In this document: positions 24,490 to 32,124 of the stretch, piece after piece
How positions within the stretch are numbered: the stretch's first letter is position 1
Layout: each line of letters begins with the position of its first letter
The notes under the pieces: model-generated
Told to the model about the DNA's origin: nothing
The model's input: only the letters and a program-made list of their open reading frames with translations
Database searches by the model: none
Assembly: GCF_003112535.1 (NCBI RefSeq)
Contig: NZ_BEWA01000015.1
Span: forward strand, 62,001 to 126,000
Direction of reading: 5' to 3'
Length of the DNA: 64,000 nt
From: Streptomyces rishiriensis
Lineage (GTDB): Bacteria > Actinomycetota > Actinomycetes > Streptomycetales > Streptomycetaceae
Made by a program: the position numbers and the translations under genes

Positions 24490-24748
24490 AACGCTCTTCC
24501 GCTCCGGGGCCGGACTGTCCGGCCCCGGAGCGCTGTGCCGGGGCCGGCTTGCGCTCCCGGTCGCGGTGGCTCGTGTCGCACCAGGGATAGCGCCGGCTGC
24601 GCCGGCAGGTGCACAGGGCCACCCGGAAGCGGTCGGAGGCGACCGTGGTGCCGTCCTCCAGTTCCACCTCGACCGGGCCCTCGACGAGCAGGGGGCCCCG
24701 GTGCTGGACGCGGATCCGGCAGGGCCTGTCGGCAGGGGAGTTCGGCAC
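24488..24748 (-). CDS. CDGSH-type iron-sulfur domain protein
   Basis: An 86-residue small protein with the [2Fe-2S] CDGSH-like motif CTCRRSRRYPWCDTSH: three Cys and one His as cluster ligands (C-x-C-x9-C-x3-H). The GTG at 24748 is used; a longer version starting with the ATG at 24817 would overlap the previous gene's TGA by one base (TGATG) and is also possible. It follows the haem-oxygenase-like gene directly and is probably its partner in electron transfer or iron-sulfur handling. Confidence 0.85.
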   Translation of the reverse strand: MPNSPADRPCRIRVQHRGPLLVEGPVEVELEDGTTVASDRFRVALCTCRRSRRYPWCDTSHRDRERKPAPAQRSGAGQSGPGAEER

Positions 24749-24816
24749 GGACGACCACCTGTCCCTCGTTCTTGTCGTTCTCGTCGCTCTCGTCGGCTGT
24801 GTCCGGTACCCCGGCA

Positions 24817-25866
24817 TCAGGGAACGCGGAGCCTTTCGGATTCCGGACGTGCGGCGGTTCCGTCGCCCGTGGAGTCCCGCGGCGCGGGCCGCAGCGAGGA
24901 CTCGCCCCTGCGCCAGGCGGCCAGCAGGCGGTCGGCCAGACGGTCCTCCAGGAACCCCGTGACGTCGAGACCGAAGACGACGTCCGCTGCCAGATGGGGT
25001 TCGTCGGCGAGCAGGCCCCCGATCACCTCGTGGCGCACGACCTGCTCGTGCACCGCGTCGGCCTCGACGTGCTCGTCGTAGAAGTGCACGGCGGCGGGTC
25101 CCGCGTCGGTACGGCGCATCGCCTCGGCCAGCCGTCGGGAGCCGGGCGAGGAGGTGATTTCCACCGCCGCGAAGTGGCCCACGAGGGCGCCCCTGAGGGA
25201 CCGGTGCAGCCCGAGGAGGGACATCAGGTTGACCGTGGCCAGCGTCTCGGCGCAGGCCACGTCGAGATAGCGGCCGTACGCGGTGTCCAGACCCAGGTCC
25301 GTCATCAGGTCGGCGAACAGCTGCGCGTGGACGCGCTCGGGTCGGCCGCCGCCCCACTCGTCGAACTCCACCGCCGCCATCGCGGCCTTGGCCCGGCCCG
25401 ACAGCCTCGGCAGCACCCAGGCGTGCGGGTCGGCCTCCTTGAGGTGGTACAGGGAGCGCTGCATCGCGTACTCGCCCACCTGCCACCGCTCGCCCTCGCC
25501 GGACAGGAAGTGACTGACGCCCGCGCCCTCGGCGGGCTCGACGAGGAGATCCGCGAGCGCCTCGTCGACGGAGGCGTGCACCGGGGTGTCCTCGCGCAGG
25601 GCGGTCAGGAAGAGGTGCTCCAGCGCGGCCCGCACCCGCAGCAGATCAGGGTCCCATTCGCGGTCCGGGGCCACGCCCGCGAAACCGCGGTAGTGGAGCT
25701 CGTAGCAGAGGTACAGCGCCAGCTGAAGGTCGTCGCCGTACGGGGACGCGGCGGCGACCGTCTCGTCCGCCGGGAGCGGACCCGTGCCCGACAGATGCGC
25801 GCGGACCGCTGCGGAGACCGGGCCGCGGGCGGCCGGCAGCCGTGGTCCATGGGGGTCGTGTGCCAT
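24817..25866 (-). CDS. Iron-containing redox enzyme family protein (haem-oxygenase-like fold)
   Basis: A 349-residue all-helical protein. Segments such as LCYELHYRGF, FDEWGGGRPERVHAQLF, VGHFAAVEITSS and VHFYDEHVEADAVHEQVVRHE hold Glu/Asp/His residues in the pattern of HO-like di-metal oxidases. This family includes N-oxygenases and fatty-acid decarboxylases of natural-product pathways, but the Streptomyces members next to a CDGSH gene are uncharacterised. Its stop overlaps a possible ATG of the CDGSH gene, showing co-translation. Confidence 0.82.
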   Translation of the reverse strand: MAHDPHGPRLPAARGPVSAAVRAHLSGTGPLPADETVAAASPYGDDLQLALYLCYELHYRGFAGVAPDREWDPDLLRVRAALEHLFLTALREDTPVHASVDEALADLLVEPAEGAGVSHFLSGEGERWQVGEYAMQRSLYHLKEADPHAWVLPRLSGRAKAAMAAVEFDEWGGGRPERVHAQLFADLMTDLGLDTAYGRYLDVACAETLATVNLMSLLGLHRSLRGALVGHFAAVEITSSPGSRRLAEAMRRTDAGPAAVHFYDEHVEADAVHEQVVRHEVIGGLLADEPHLAADVVFGLDVTGFLEDRLADRLLAAWRRGESSLRPAPRDSTGDGTAARPESERLRVP

Positions 25867-25954
25867 GCGGGCCGGGTACCCCGCGCCCGCCCGGCCACCC
25901 CTGCGACGTGCGGCGCACCCGCCGCGCCGGCCGCACGTGCCCCTCCCCGGGGGC

Positions 25955-26149
25955 TCAGTCGTCCTCGGACTCCTCCCGGGCCCGCCGGTCGGCGGCGAGG
26001 GCGTCGGCCGCCTCGCTCCTGCGCCGGCGGCGCTCGCTCTCCTGGTCGTCGACGCGCGTCTCGGCGTCCTCTATCTCGCGCAGCACCTCCTCCAGCGGGG
26101 TCCGGGGGCGGTTCTGGCCGGTGTCGGGCTGTTCTTCGTGGTCGGACAC
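25955..26149 (-). CDS. Small charged hypothetical protein
   Basis: A 64-residue soluble protein from a GTG at 26149 (AAAAGGAA ahead). It is predicted to be one long charged helix (LEEVLREIEDAETRVDDQESERRRRRSEAADALAADRRARE), coiled-coil-like, ending in an acidic tail. No family recognised. Confidence 0.6.
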   Translation of the reverse strand: MSDHEEQPDTGQNRPRTPLEEVLREIEDAETRVDDQESERRRRRSEAADALAADRRAREESEDD

Positions 26150-26258
26150 GAGGGGGGTTCCTTTTCGTCGGGGGCGCACGGTCGCGTCGTCCGGCGGACG
26201 GAGCGGTGGGCGGCCGGGGGCGGTGTGCGCGCGGGCGGCGGCCGGGACGTCCGCCCGG

Positions 26259-27272
26259 CTAACGGCCGTGCTGGGCGAGGCGCAGGGGGACCGGCTCCGC
26301 GGGCGCGTCCGGCTCCTCGTCGGCGATCCGGGCCACCTCCGCCCACCAGGCCGGTCCGTCCTCCAGATGGCGCAGCATGATGCCCTCGCGGATCGCCCAC
26401 GGGCAGACGGTGACCGATCTCAGCCCGGTGAGCTTCATCGCCGTGTGCCCGATCACCGCACCGGCCAGGCTCTGCGCCGCTCGCGGAGCGGAGATGCCGG
26501 GCAGCCGGGCGCGCTCGGCCGCGGGCAGGGCGGCCAGGGTGCCGATGGCCTCGCGCAGGTCACGGCGGTGCAGGGTGCGGTCCATGAAGGGACCGTGCCG
26601 GCCGGGCGCGGCACCGCACAGCCGGCCGAGCTGCTGGAAGGTGCGGGAGGTGGCCACCGCCGTGCGCGGCCCCTCCCAGCGGATCCGGGCGGCCACGTCC
26701 CTGAGCTGGTGGCGGATCCGGCGTCGGGCCGCACGCAGCAGCTCCGGCGTCGGCGGGTCGACGCCGGCGAAGAAGTCGTGGGTGAGCCGGCCTGCCCCGA
26801 GGGGCAGCGAGGCCACGAAGTCGGGCAGCCTGCCGCGGCCGAAGGCCACCTCGAACGAGCCGCCCCCGATGTCCAGCAGGGCGAGCGGCCCGGAGCGCCA
26901 GCCCATCCAGCGCCGGGCGCCGAGAAAGGTCAGTTCGGCCTCCACCTCGCCGGGCAGTGTGCACAGGGCGACACCGGACCGGGCCCGGACCGTGCGCAGC
27001 ACCTCGCGCTGGTTGGGGGCCGCGCGCACCACGGCGGTCGCGAAGGCCAGCGGACCGGTCGCGCCCCAGCGGTCCGCCGTGCGGGCGGCCGCGGCGACCG
27101 CGCCGACGAGCCGTTCCACGGCCTCCTCCGGAATGGGGTCACCAGGTGCGACCTGCTCGGACAGCCGCAGCCGCCACTTCGCCGTGTGCACCGGCAGCGG
27201 AACTCCGCCCGCCGCGTCCGCCACCACCAGGCGGACGGTGTTCGACCCGACATCCAGAACGCTGATTCTCAT
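26259..27272 (-). CDS. Ppx/GppA family phosphatase
   Basis: A 337-residue exopolyphosphatase/guanosine pentaphosphate phosphohydrolase-type protein with an actin-like ATPase fold. MRISVLDVGSNTVRLVVAD is the N-terminal phosphate-1 motif; LALLDIGGGSFEVAFGRG is the second phosphate motif. The protein is the short type lacking the HD extension of E. coli PPX, like the actinobacterial Ppx1/Ppx2. It may hydrolyse polyphosphate or (p)ppGpp. The start has no strong Shine-Dalgarno sequence but is the first possible residue of the fold. Confidence 0.88.
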   Translation of the reverse strand: MRISVLDVGSNTVRLVVADAAGGVPLPVHTAKWRLRLSEQVAPGDPIPEEAVERLVGAVAAAARTADRWGATGPLAFATAVVRAAPNQREVLRTVRARSGVALCTLPGEVEAELTFLGARRWMGWRSGPLALLDIGGGSFEVAFGRGRLPDFVASLPLGAGRLTHDFFAGVDPPTPELLRAARRRIRHQLRDVAARIRWEGPRTAVATSRTFQQLGRLCGAAPGRHGPFMDRTLHRRDLREAIGTLAALPAAERARLPGISAPRAAQSLAGAVIGHTAMKLTGLRSVTVCPWAIREGIMLRHLEDGPAWWAEVARIADEEPDAPAEPVPLRLAQHGR

Positions 27273-27437
27273 GGCCCGCGAGTACCCAGCCCTAAACCTC
27301 TGCAGTCCGCGCACCTCTTCCCGGTACGCGTGCTCCCGGTGCGCCTTCTCCCGATACGCCCGTTCCCGGCCGGCCCGTTCCCGTTGGGCCCACCGCGCCC
27401 GTACGCCCACCGCGCTTCCGACGGGGGGCGACGCGGC

Positions 27438-27468
27438 GGGGCCGCCGTCCCTGCTGGACGGCGGCCCC
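27438..27468 (-). terminator. Hairpin terminator of the MFS gene
   Basis: A perfect 13-bp stem GGGGCCGCCGTCC/GGACGGCGGCCCC with a 5-base loop, 34 bases beyond the MFS stop on the minus strand. The following bases to 27300 hold degenerate repeats of CGTTCCCGG / GATACGCC and no gene. Confidence 0.7.
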
Positions 27469-27501
27469 TCTTCCCGGTGCGGCTCTCGATGCGAAGGCCC
27501 G

Positions 27502-29004
27502 TCACATGTGGATCACCGGGGCCGCGTCCGCGTCCTGCTCGGGGACACCGCGGCGGAAGAGCAGGAACGCGATGACCGCGCCGGCCGCGAAGAAGCCGGC
27601 CGACCACCAGAAGGCGGTGGTGTAGGCCTCGATGGTGGCGTGCGCCTGGACCAGCTTGTTCGTCGGGTCCTTGCCGGCCAGGTAGTCGGTCGCGGCGCTC
27701 GCGGCGAGGGTGTTCAGCAGCGCCGTGCCGATCGAACCGCCCACCTGCTGCATGGCGTTGACGGTGGCGGAGGCCACGCCCGCGTCCTCGGCGGCCACTC
27801 CGCCGGTGGCCAGCTGCATGGCGGGCGGCATGACCAGACCGAGGCCGAGGCCGGTGACGATCAGCTGCGGCAGCACCGCGCTCAGGTAGTGCGAGCCGAT
27901 GCCGATCCCGGTCAGCCAGGCCATGCCGACCCCGGCGATCGCGAAGCCCAGCGGGATGACCGCTTTCGGGCCCAGGCGCGGCACCAGGACCGTCGTGCCG
28001 AGCTGCGCCGCCACCATGAGCGCGCCGACCATCGGCAGGAAGGCGACGCCCGTCTTCGTCGGGCTGAAGCCGAGGTTGAGCTGCAGGTAGTAGGTGAGGA
28101 AGAGGAACACGCCGAACATGCCGGCGCCGGAGATCAGCACGGCCAGGAAGGAGGCGGCGCGGTTGCGGTCGAAGAGGATGCGCAGCGGCAGCAGCGGGTG
28201 CGCGGCCCGCGTCTGCCACCAGGCGAAGGCCGCGAGCAGCAGGCCGCCGGCGATCAGGAAGCCCCAGGTCAGCGGCGAACCCCAGTCGTGCGTCTCGGCG
28301 TTGGAGAAGCCGTAGACCAGGGCGAACAGTCCGGAGGCGACCAGGAGGGTGCCGGGCACGTCCAGCTTGGAGTTCTCGGCGTCGCGGTGGTTGGAGAGCA
28401 GGATCCAGCCGCCCGCGAAGGCGACGACGGCGATGGCCACGTTCACGTAGAGGGTCCAGCGCCAGTCGAGGGCGTCGGTCAGGACGCCGCCGAGGAGCAG
28501 GCCCACCGCGCCTCCGGCGCCGGCGATGGCGCCGTAGACGCTGAACGCCTTGGCCCGCTCCTTGGCGTCGGTGAACGTGGTGTTGAGCAGCGAGAGGGCG
28601 GCCGGTGCGAGGAGCGCGCCGAAGGCGCCCTGGAGCGCGCGGGCGGTGACCAGCATCTCGAAGTCGGTGGCCGCGCCGCCGAGCGCGGAGACGGCGGCGA
28701 AGCCGACGACGCCGATCAGGAAGGCCGTCTTGCGGCCGAAGAGGTCGGCTATCCGGCCGCCGAGCAGCAGCAGGGAGGCGAAGGCCAGCGCGTAGGCGGT
28801 GACGATCCACTGCCGGTTGCCGTCGGAGAAGCCGAGGTCGGCCTGGGCGGAGGGCAGGGCGATGTTCACGATGGTGGCGTCCAGCACCACCATCAGCTGG
28901 GCGAGGGCGACGACCGCGAGGATCCACCATTTCCTGGCGGATGCCGCGGACGGCTCCTGTTCGGCGCCCGTGCGGGTGCCGTCCGTCAAGGTCTTCGAAG
29001 GCAT
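27502..29004 (-). CDS. DHA2 family (14-TM) MFS multidrug efflux transporter
   Basis: A 500-residue major facilitator protein of the EmrB/QacA type, with fourteen hydrophobic segments. Motif A-like GGRIADLFGRKTAF, motif C-like GPAIAGAGGAVGLLLGGVL-type sequence, and the N-terminal AQLMVVLDATIVNIALPSAQADLGFS with its Asp in helix 1 (typical DATIVNVALP) are present. It exports drugs or endogenous antibiotics by proton antiport. The ATG follows TGGAGTGG. Upstream lie three GTTTC/GAAAC operator-like elements, but no TetR gene is adjacent. Confidence 0.92.
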   Translation of the reverse strand: MPSKTLTDGTRTGAEQEPSAASARKWWILAVVALAQLMVVLDATIVNIALPSAQADLGFSDGNRQWIVTAYALAFASLLLLGGRIADLFGRKTAFLIGVVGFAAVSALGGAATDFEMLVTARALQGAFGALLAPAALSLLNTTFTDAKERAKAFSVYGAIAGAGGAVGLLLGGVLTDALDWRWTLYVNVAIAVVAFAGGWILLSNHRDAENSKLDVPGTLLVASGLFALVYGFSNAETHDWGSPLTWGFLIAGGLLLAAFAWWQTRAAHPLLPLRILFDRNRAASFLAVLISGAGMFGVFLFLTYYLQLNLGFSPTKTGVAFLPMVGALMVAAQLGTTVLVPRLGPKAVIPLGFAIAGVGMAWLTGIGIGSHYLSAVLPQLIVTGLGLGLVMPPAMQLATGGVAAEDAGVASATVNAMQQVGGSIGTALLNTLAASAATDYLAGKDPTNKLVQAHATIEAYTTAFWWSAGFFAAGAVIAFLLFRRGVPEQDADAAPVIHM

Positions 29005-29043
29005 GGGGAACCACTCCAGGAACGAAGGGCAAAGAACACGTAA

Positions 29044-29102
29044 ACGAAACTGTTTCGTACACATCGAGGCTAGACCAGTTTCAGCGAAACGGCAAAGTTT
29101 CG
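29044..29102. promoter_or_regulatory. Cluster of GAAAC/GTTTC operator sites upstream of the MFS gene
   Basis: Three overlapping or adjacent inverted repeats: ACGAAAC-T-GTTTCGT (29044-29058), GTTTC-AGC-GAAAC (29078-29090) and CGAAAC-N6-GTTTCG (29085-29102). They lie 40-98 bases ahead of the efflux gene and resemble operators of TetR-type drug-responsive repressors. The repressor must be encoded elsewhere. Confidence 0.6.
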
Positions 29103-29152
29103 TTAGCGCGCCCCGGCCGACTTCTCCTCCGGCGGGTCCGAGCCGGGGCGGC

Positions 29153-29208
29153 GGGGGAGGGGAGGGGAGGGAAGGGAAGAGCGGAGAGGGAGAGGGGGAG
29201 AGGGAGGG
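29153..29208 (+). repeat. Polypurine tract
   Basis: Fifty-six bases of G/A with a single C (29182), made of GGGA and GAGGG runs, in the gap between the MFS operator region and the end of the NHLM ABC gene. Confidence 0.85.
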
Positions 29209-29270
29209 TGAGCGCGGGGCGGGTGCAGGGATCGCGAGGCCGACGGCGGCCGGGAGCGGACCGGACGCCG

Positions 29271-32123
29271 TCAGGCCAGCTGCCGTCGCACCAGCTCGTG
29301 CAGCCGGCCGCCGGTGTCCGCGAGGAGCTCGGCGGGCGGGCCCTGCTGGGCGACCTTGCCGTTCTCCATCACGATCACCCGGTCGGCGTCCAGCACCGTC
29401 GACAGACGGTGCGCGATGACCACCCGCGTGGCGTTGAGCTTGCGGGTGCTCTCGATGACCGTGCGCTGCGTCTCGTTGTCCAGGGCGCTGGTCGCCTCGT
29501 CGAAGAACAGGATCCGCGGCCGGCGGATCAGCGCCTGGGCGATCATCAGACGCTGACGCTGGCCGCCCGAGACCGACCCGCTGCCCGAGACGATCGTGTG
29601 CAGCCCCATCGGCATGCGCTTGATGTCCTCCGCGAGACCCGCCATCTCGGCGGCCGCCATCGCCTCCTCGGGCGTGTAGGCCTCCGTGCCGCAGATGACG
29701 TCCAGCAGGGAGCCGGTGAAGGGCTGGGCGTGCTGGAGCACCACCCCGCACTGGCGGCGCACCGCCGACTGGTCGAGCGCGGCCAGGTCCTGGCCGTCGT
29801 ACAGGACGCTGCCGGAGACCGGCTTGTCGAAGCCGATGAGAAGCCGCAGCAGCGTCGACTTGCCGCAGCCGCTCGGGCCGACGACCGCCACGAACTCGCC
29901 CGGCCGCACCTCGAAGGAGACGTCGTCGAGGACCAGGGGACCGTCGTCGGAGTAGCGGAACGACAGGCGGCGGGCTTCGAGCGCGCCGGTCAGCCGGCCC
30001 GGGCGGGTGTTCGACGTGCGGACCTCGGGGGTGGCCTCCAGCACCGGCCGGATCTCCTCGAACAGCGGCAGCGCGGCCACCGCCGACACGAACGCTCCGG
30101 TCAGCGACGTCACCGAGGTGAGCAGCATCGTCATCGACGTGTTGAATGTGAGGAAGTCCGCCGCGGACAGCGCGCCGCGGGCCGGACCGGCCAGCAGCAT
30201 GAACATCAGCAGCGAACAGAACGGCAGATACACCGCGCCCAGCACCGTGTTGAGGTTCTTGATCCGGCCGAGTCGCTGCTGCAGCTCACGGCTGCGCGCG
30301 AACTGCCCCGCCCAGGCCGCGTACGCGTAGTTCTCGGCCGCCGCCACCCGCAGCTTCGGCAGGCCGCGCAGCGTCTGGAACGCCTGGTTGTTGAGCTTGT
30401 TGGAGAGCACCACCAGCCGCCGCTGCCAGCGCACCTGCCACAGCCCCAGACCCAGGAACACCGCGGCGATGACGGTGAGCATCCCGATCGCCGCCAGCGC
30501 CATCGGCACGCTGTACCAGAGCAGCAGCCCCAGGTTCATGGCGCCGACGGTGACGGACTGCGCCACCGACGGACCGAGTCCCGCCAGCAGCCGCCGGATG
30601 GCGCTGATGCCCATGGCGGCGCTCGCCAGCTCGCCCGTGGAACGCTCGGTGAAGAACTTCGTCGGCAGCCTGAGCAGCCGGTCCCACACGGCGGGCTGGA
30701 GCGTCGCCTCGATCCGGCCCTCCATGCGCAGGATGGTCAGATTCTGCAGCAGCATGAACGCCGCCGCCACCACACTGCTGACCATCACGGCCAGGCACAC
30801 CTGCACGATCAGCTCCTGCTGGGCCCTCGGCACGTACTGGCCGAGCACCTTGCCGGTGGCGATGGGCACCAGCGCCCCGATCGCCACCGTCACCAACCCG
30901 CTGAGCAGCAGGTTCGTCAGGTCCGAGCCGGTGCCGCGCATGCTGAACCGCAGCAGGCCGAGCGGGCCGAGGCCCTGCTCCGGCAGCGGCCGGTAGAACA
31001 TGACGGCCCGCGGCTCGAACTCCGCCGCGTTGGCCTTCTCGACCGGCGTCTCCCGCCCGGTGGCGGGATGGACGGCGACATAGCCCCCGCGTCGCCACAG
31101 CAGCGCGACCGGGGCCCCAGACAGCGCCCGGTGCCCGACCAGCGGGCCCACGTCGTCCCGCCACCAGCGTCCGTCGAGGCGGACGGCACGGGCGCGCACC
31201 CGGGAGGCCAGGGCGACCCGCTCCACCGGGTCGAGGCGGTCGCTGTCGGCGCCCGTCCGGGACGGCTCGGCCAGGGTGATCCCGGCGGCCCGGGCGACCA
31301 GCCGGCAGGCGGCGAAGGTGGCGTCGGCGTCGGCGGACGTCGTGCGGCGGTCCGACTTCCCGCCGATCGACGCCAGGAGCGTCCGGTCGGCCTGGTCGCG
31401 GACCGCCTCACCCGCCTTGATCCCGGCCGCCGTACGCGTCTCGTGGCTGCGCTCCAGCTGTTCGATCCAGCGGTCCAGCGTGGTCAGCAGCCGGTACTGC
31501 TGGTCGACCATGGACTGCCACACGGCAGGGTCCATCAGCAGGTCGGCGGCCGCCTCGGCGCCGTACAGCGAGCCGTACTGCACGCTGCCCGGCGGGACCT
31601 GCATCCAGAACACGTCGTCGTCGTCCCCCGTGCCCGCCGGCACGCGCGCGGGCGCGCCCCCGTCCTCGGCGGCCCCCTCGACGGCCATCGGCGCCTGGAA
31701 CAGGATCGACAGGCCGCGGCCTGCGCCGAGGGCGAGCGCGTACTCCAGAGGGCTCGACGTGGGCGGCACGTACTGAGGGTTGCCGTACTCGTCGTAGGAC
31801 CAGGTCTGGGTGCTCGCGGGCTGGTACAGCTCGCGCAGCCCGACACGGTGCACCACGCAGTCGCGCGACGGGCGGGCGACGAGTGTGTGCTGGGGTCCGG
31901 CCACCGGGCCCAGCAGCAGGGACCCGGCCTCCAGGCGGCCCAGATGATGCCAGTGGCCCTGCTGCCCGGCGTCCACCGCGAACAGGTCGAGCGCGCCCGA
32001 CGCGACCAGCCACAGCGCCTGCGGACCCTCCAGGTCCAGGCGGCTGAGGCCGGCGCAGTCCCTCCGCGACCCCAGCTGTCCCAGCGCGGTGAGAACGACG
32101 TCGTCCCCGGGTACGGCTGTCAT
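29271..32123 (-). CDS. NHLM-type bacteriocin ABC transporter, permease/ATP-binding (second subunit)
   Basis: A 950-residue protein. The N-terminal 380 residues contain a cyclic-nucleotide-binding-like domain without peptidase motifs. A six-helix exporter domain follows (about 405-690) and an ABC ATPase: Walker A GPSGCGKST at about 748, signature VSGGQRQR and Walker B ILFFDEAT. This matches the second ABC protein of NHLM-type peptide export systems. It starts 1 base after the stop of the C39-ABC gene (TGA-G-ATG). It probably pairs with that protein as a heteromeric exporter of the precursor peptide at 35238-35453. Confidence 0.9.
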   Translation of the reverse strand: MTAVPGDDVVLTALGQLGSRRDCAGLSRLDLEGPQALWLVASGALDLFAVDAGQQGHWHHLGRLEAGSLLLGPVAGPQHTLVARPSRDCVVHRVGLRELYQPASTQTWSYDEYGNPQYVPPTSSPLEYALALGAGRGLSILFQAPMAVEGAAEDGGAPARVPAGTGDDDDVFWMQVPPGSVQYGSLYGAEAAADLLMDPAVWQSMVDQQYRLLTTLDRWIEQLERSHETRTAAGIKAGEAVRDQADRTLLASIGGKSDRRTTSADADATFAACRLVARAAGITLAEPSRTGADSDRLDPVERVALASRVRARAVRLDGRWWRDDVGPLVGHRALSGAPVALLWRRGGYVAVHPATGRETPVEKANAAEFEPRAVMFYRPLPEQGLGPLGLLRFSMRGTGSDLTNLLLSGLVTVAIGALVPIATGKVLGQYVPRAQQELIVQVCLAVMVSSVVAAAFMLLQNLTILRMEGRIEATLQPAVWDRLLRLPTKFFTERSTGELASAAMGISAIRRLLAGLGPSVAQSVTVGAMNLGLLLWYSVPMALAAIGMLTVIAAVFLGLGLWQVRWQRRLVVLSNKLNNQAFQTLRGLPKLRVAAAENYAYAAWAGQFARSRELQQRLGRIKNLNTVLGAVYLPFCSLLMFMLLAGPARGALSAADFLTFNTSMTMLLTSVTSLTGAFVSAVAALPLFEEIRPVLEATPEVRTSNTRPGRLTGALEARRLSFRYSDDGPLVLDDVSFEVRPGEFVAVVGPSGCGKSTLLRLLIGFDKPVSGSVLYDGQDLAALDQSAVRRQCGVVLQHAQPFTGSLLDVICGTEAYTPEEAMAAAEMAGLAEDIKRMPMGLHTIVSGSGSVSGGQRQRLMIAQALIRRPRILFFDEATSALDNETQRTVIESTRKLNATRVVIAHRLSTVLDADRVIVMENGKVAQQGPPAELLADTGGRLHELVRRQLA

Positions 32124-32124
32124 C

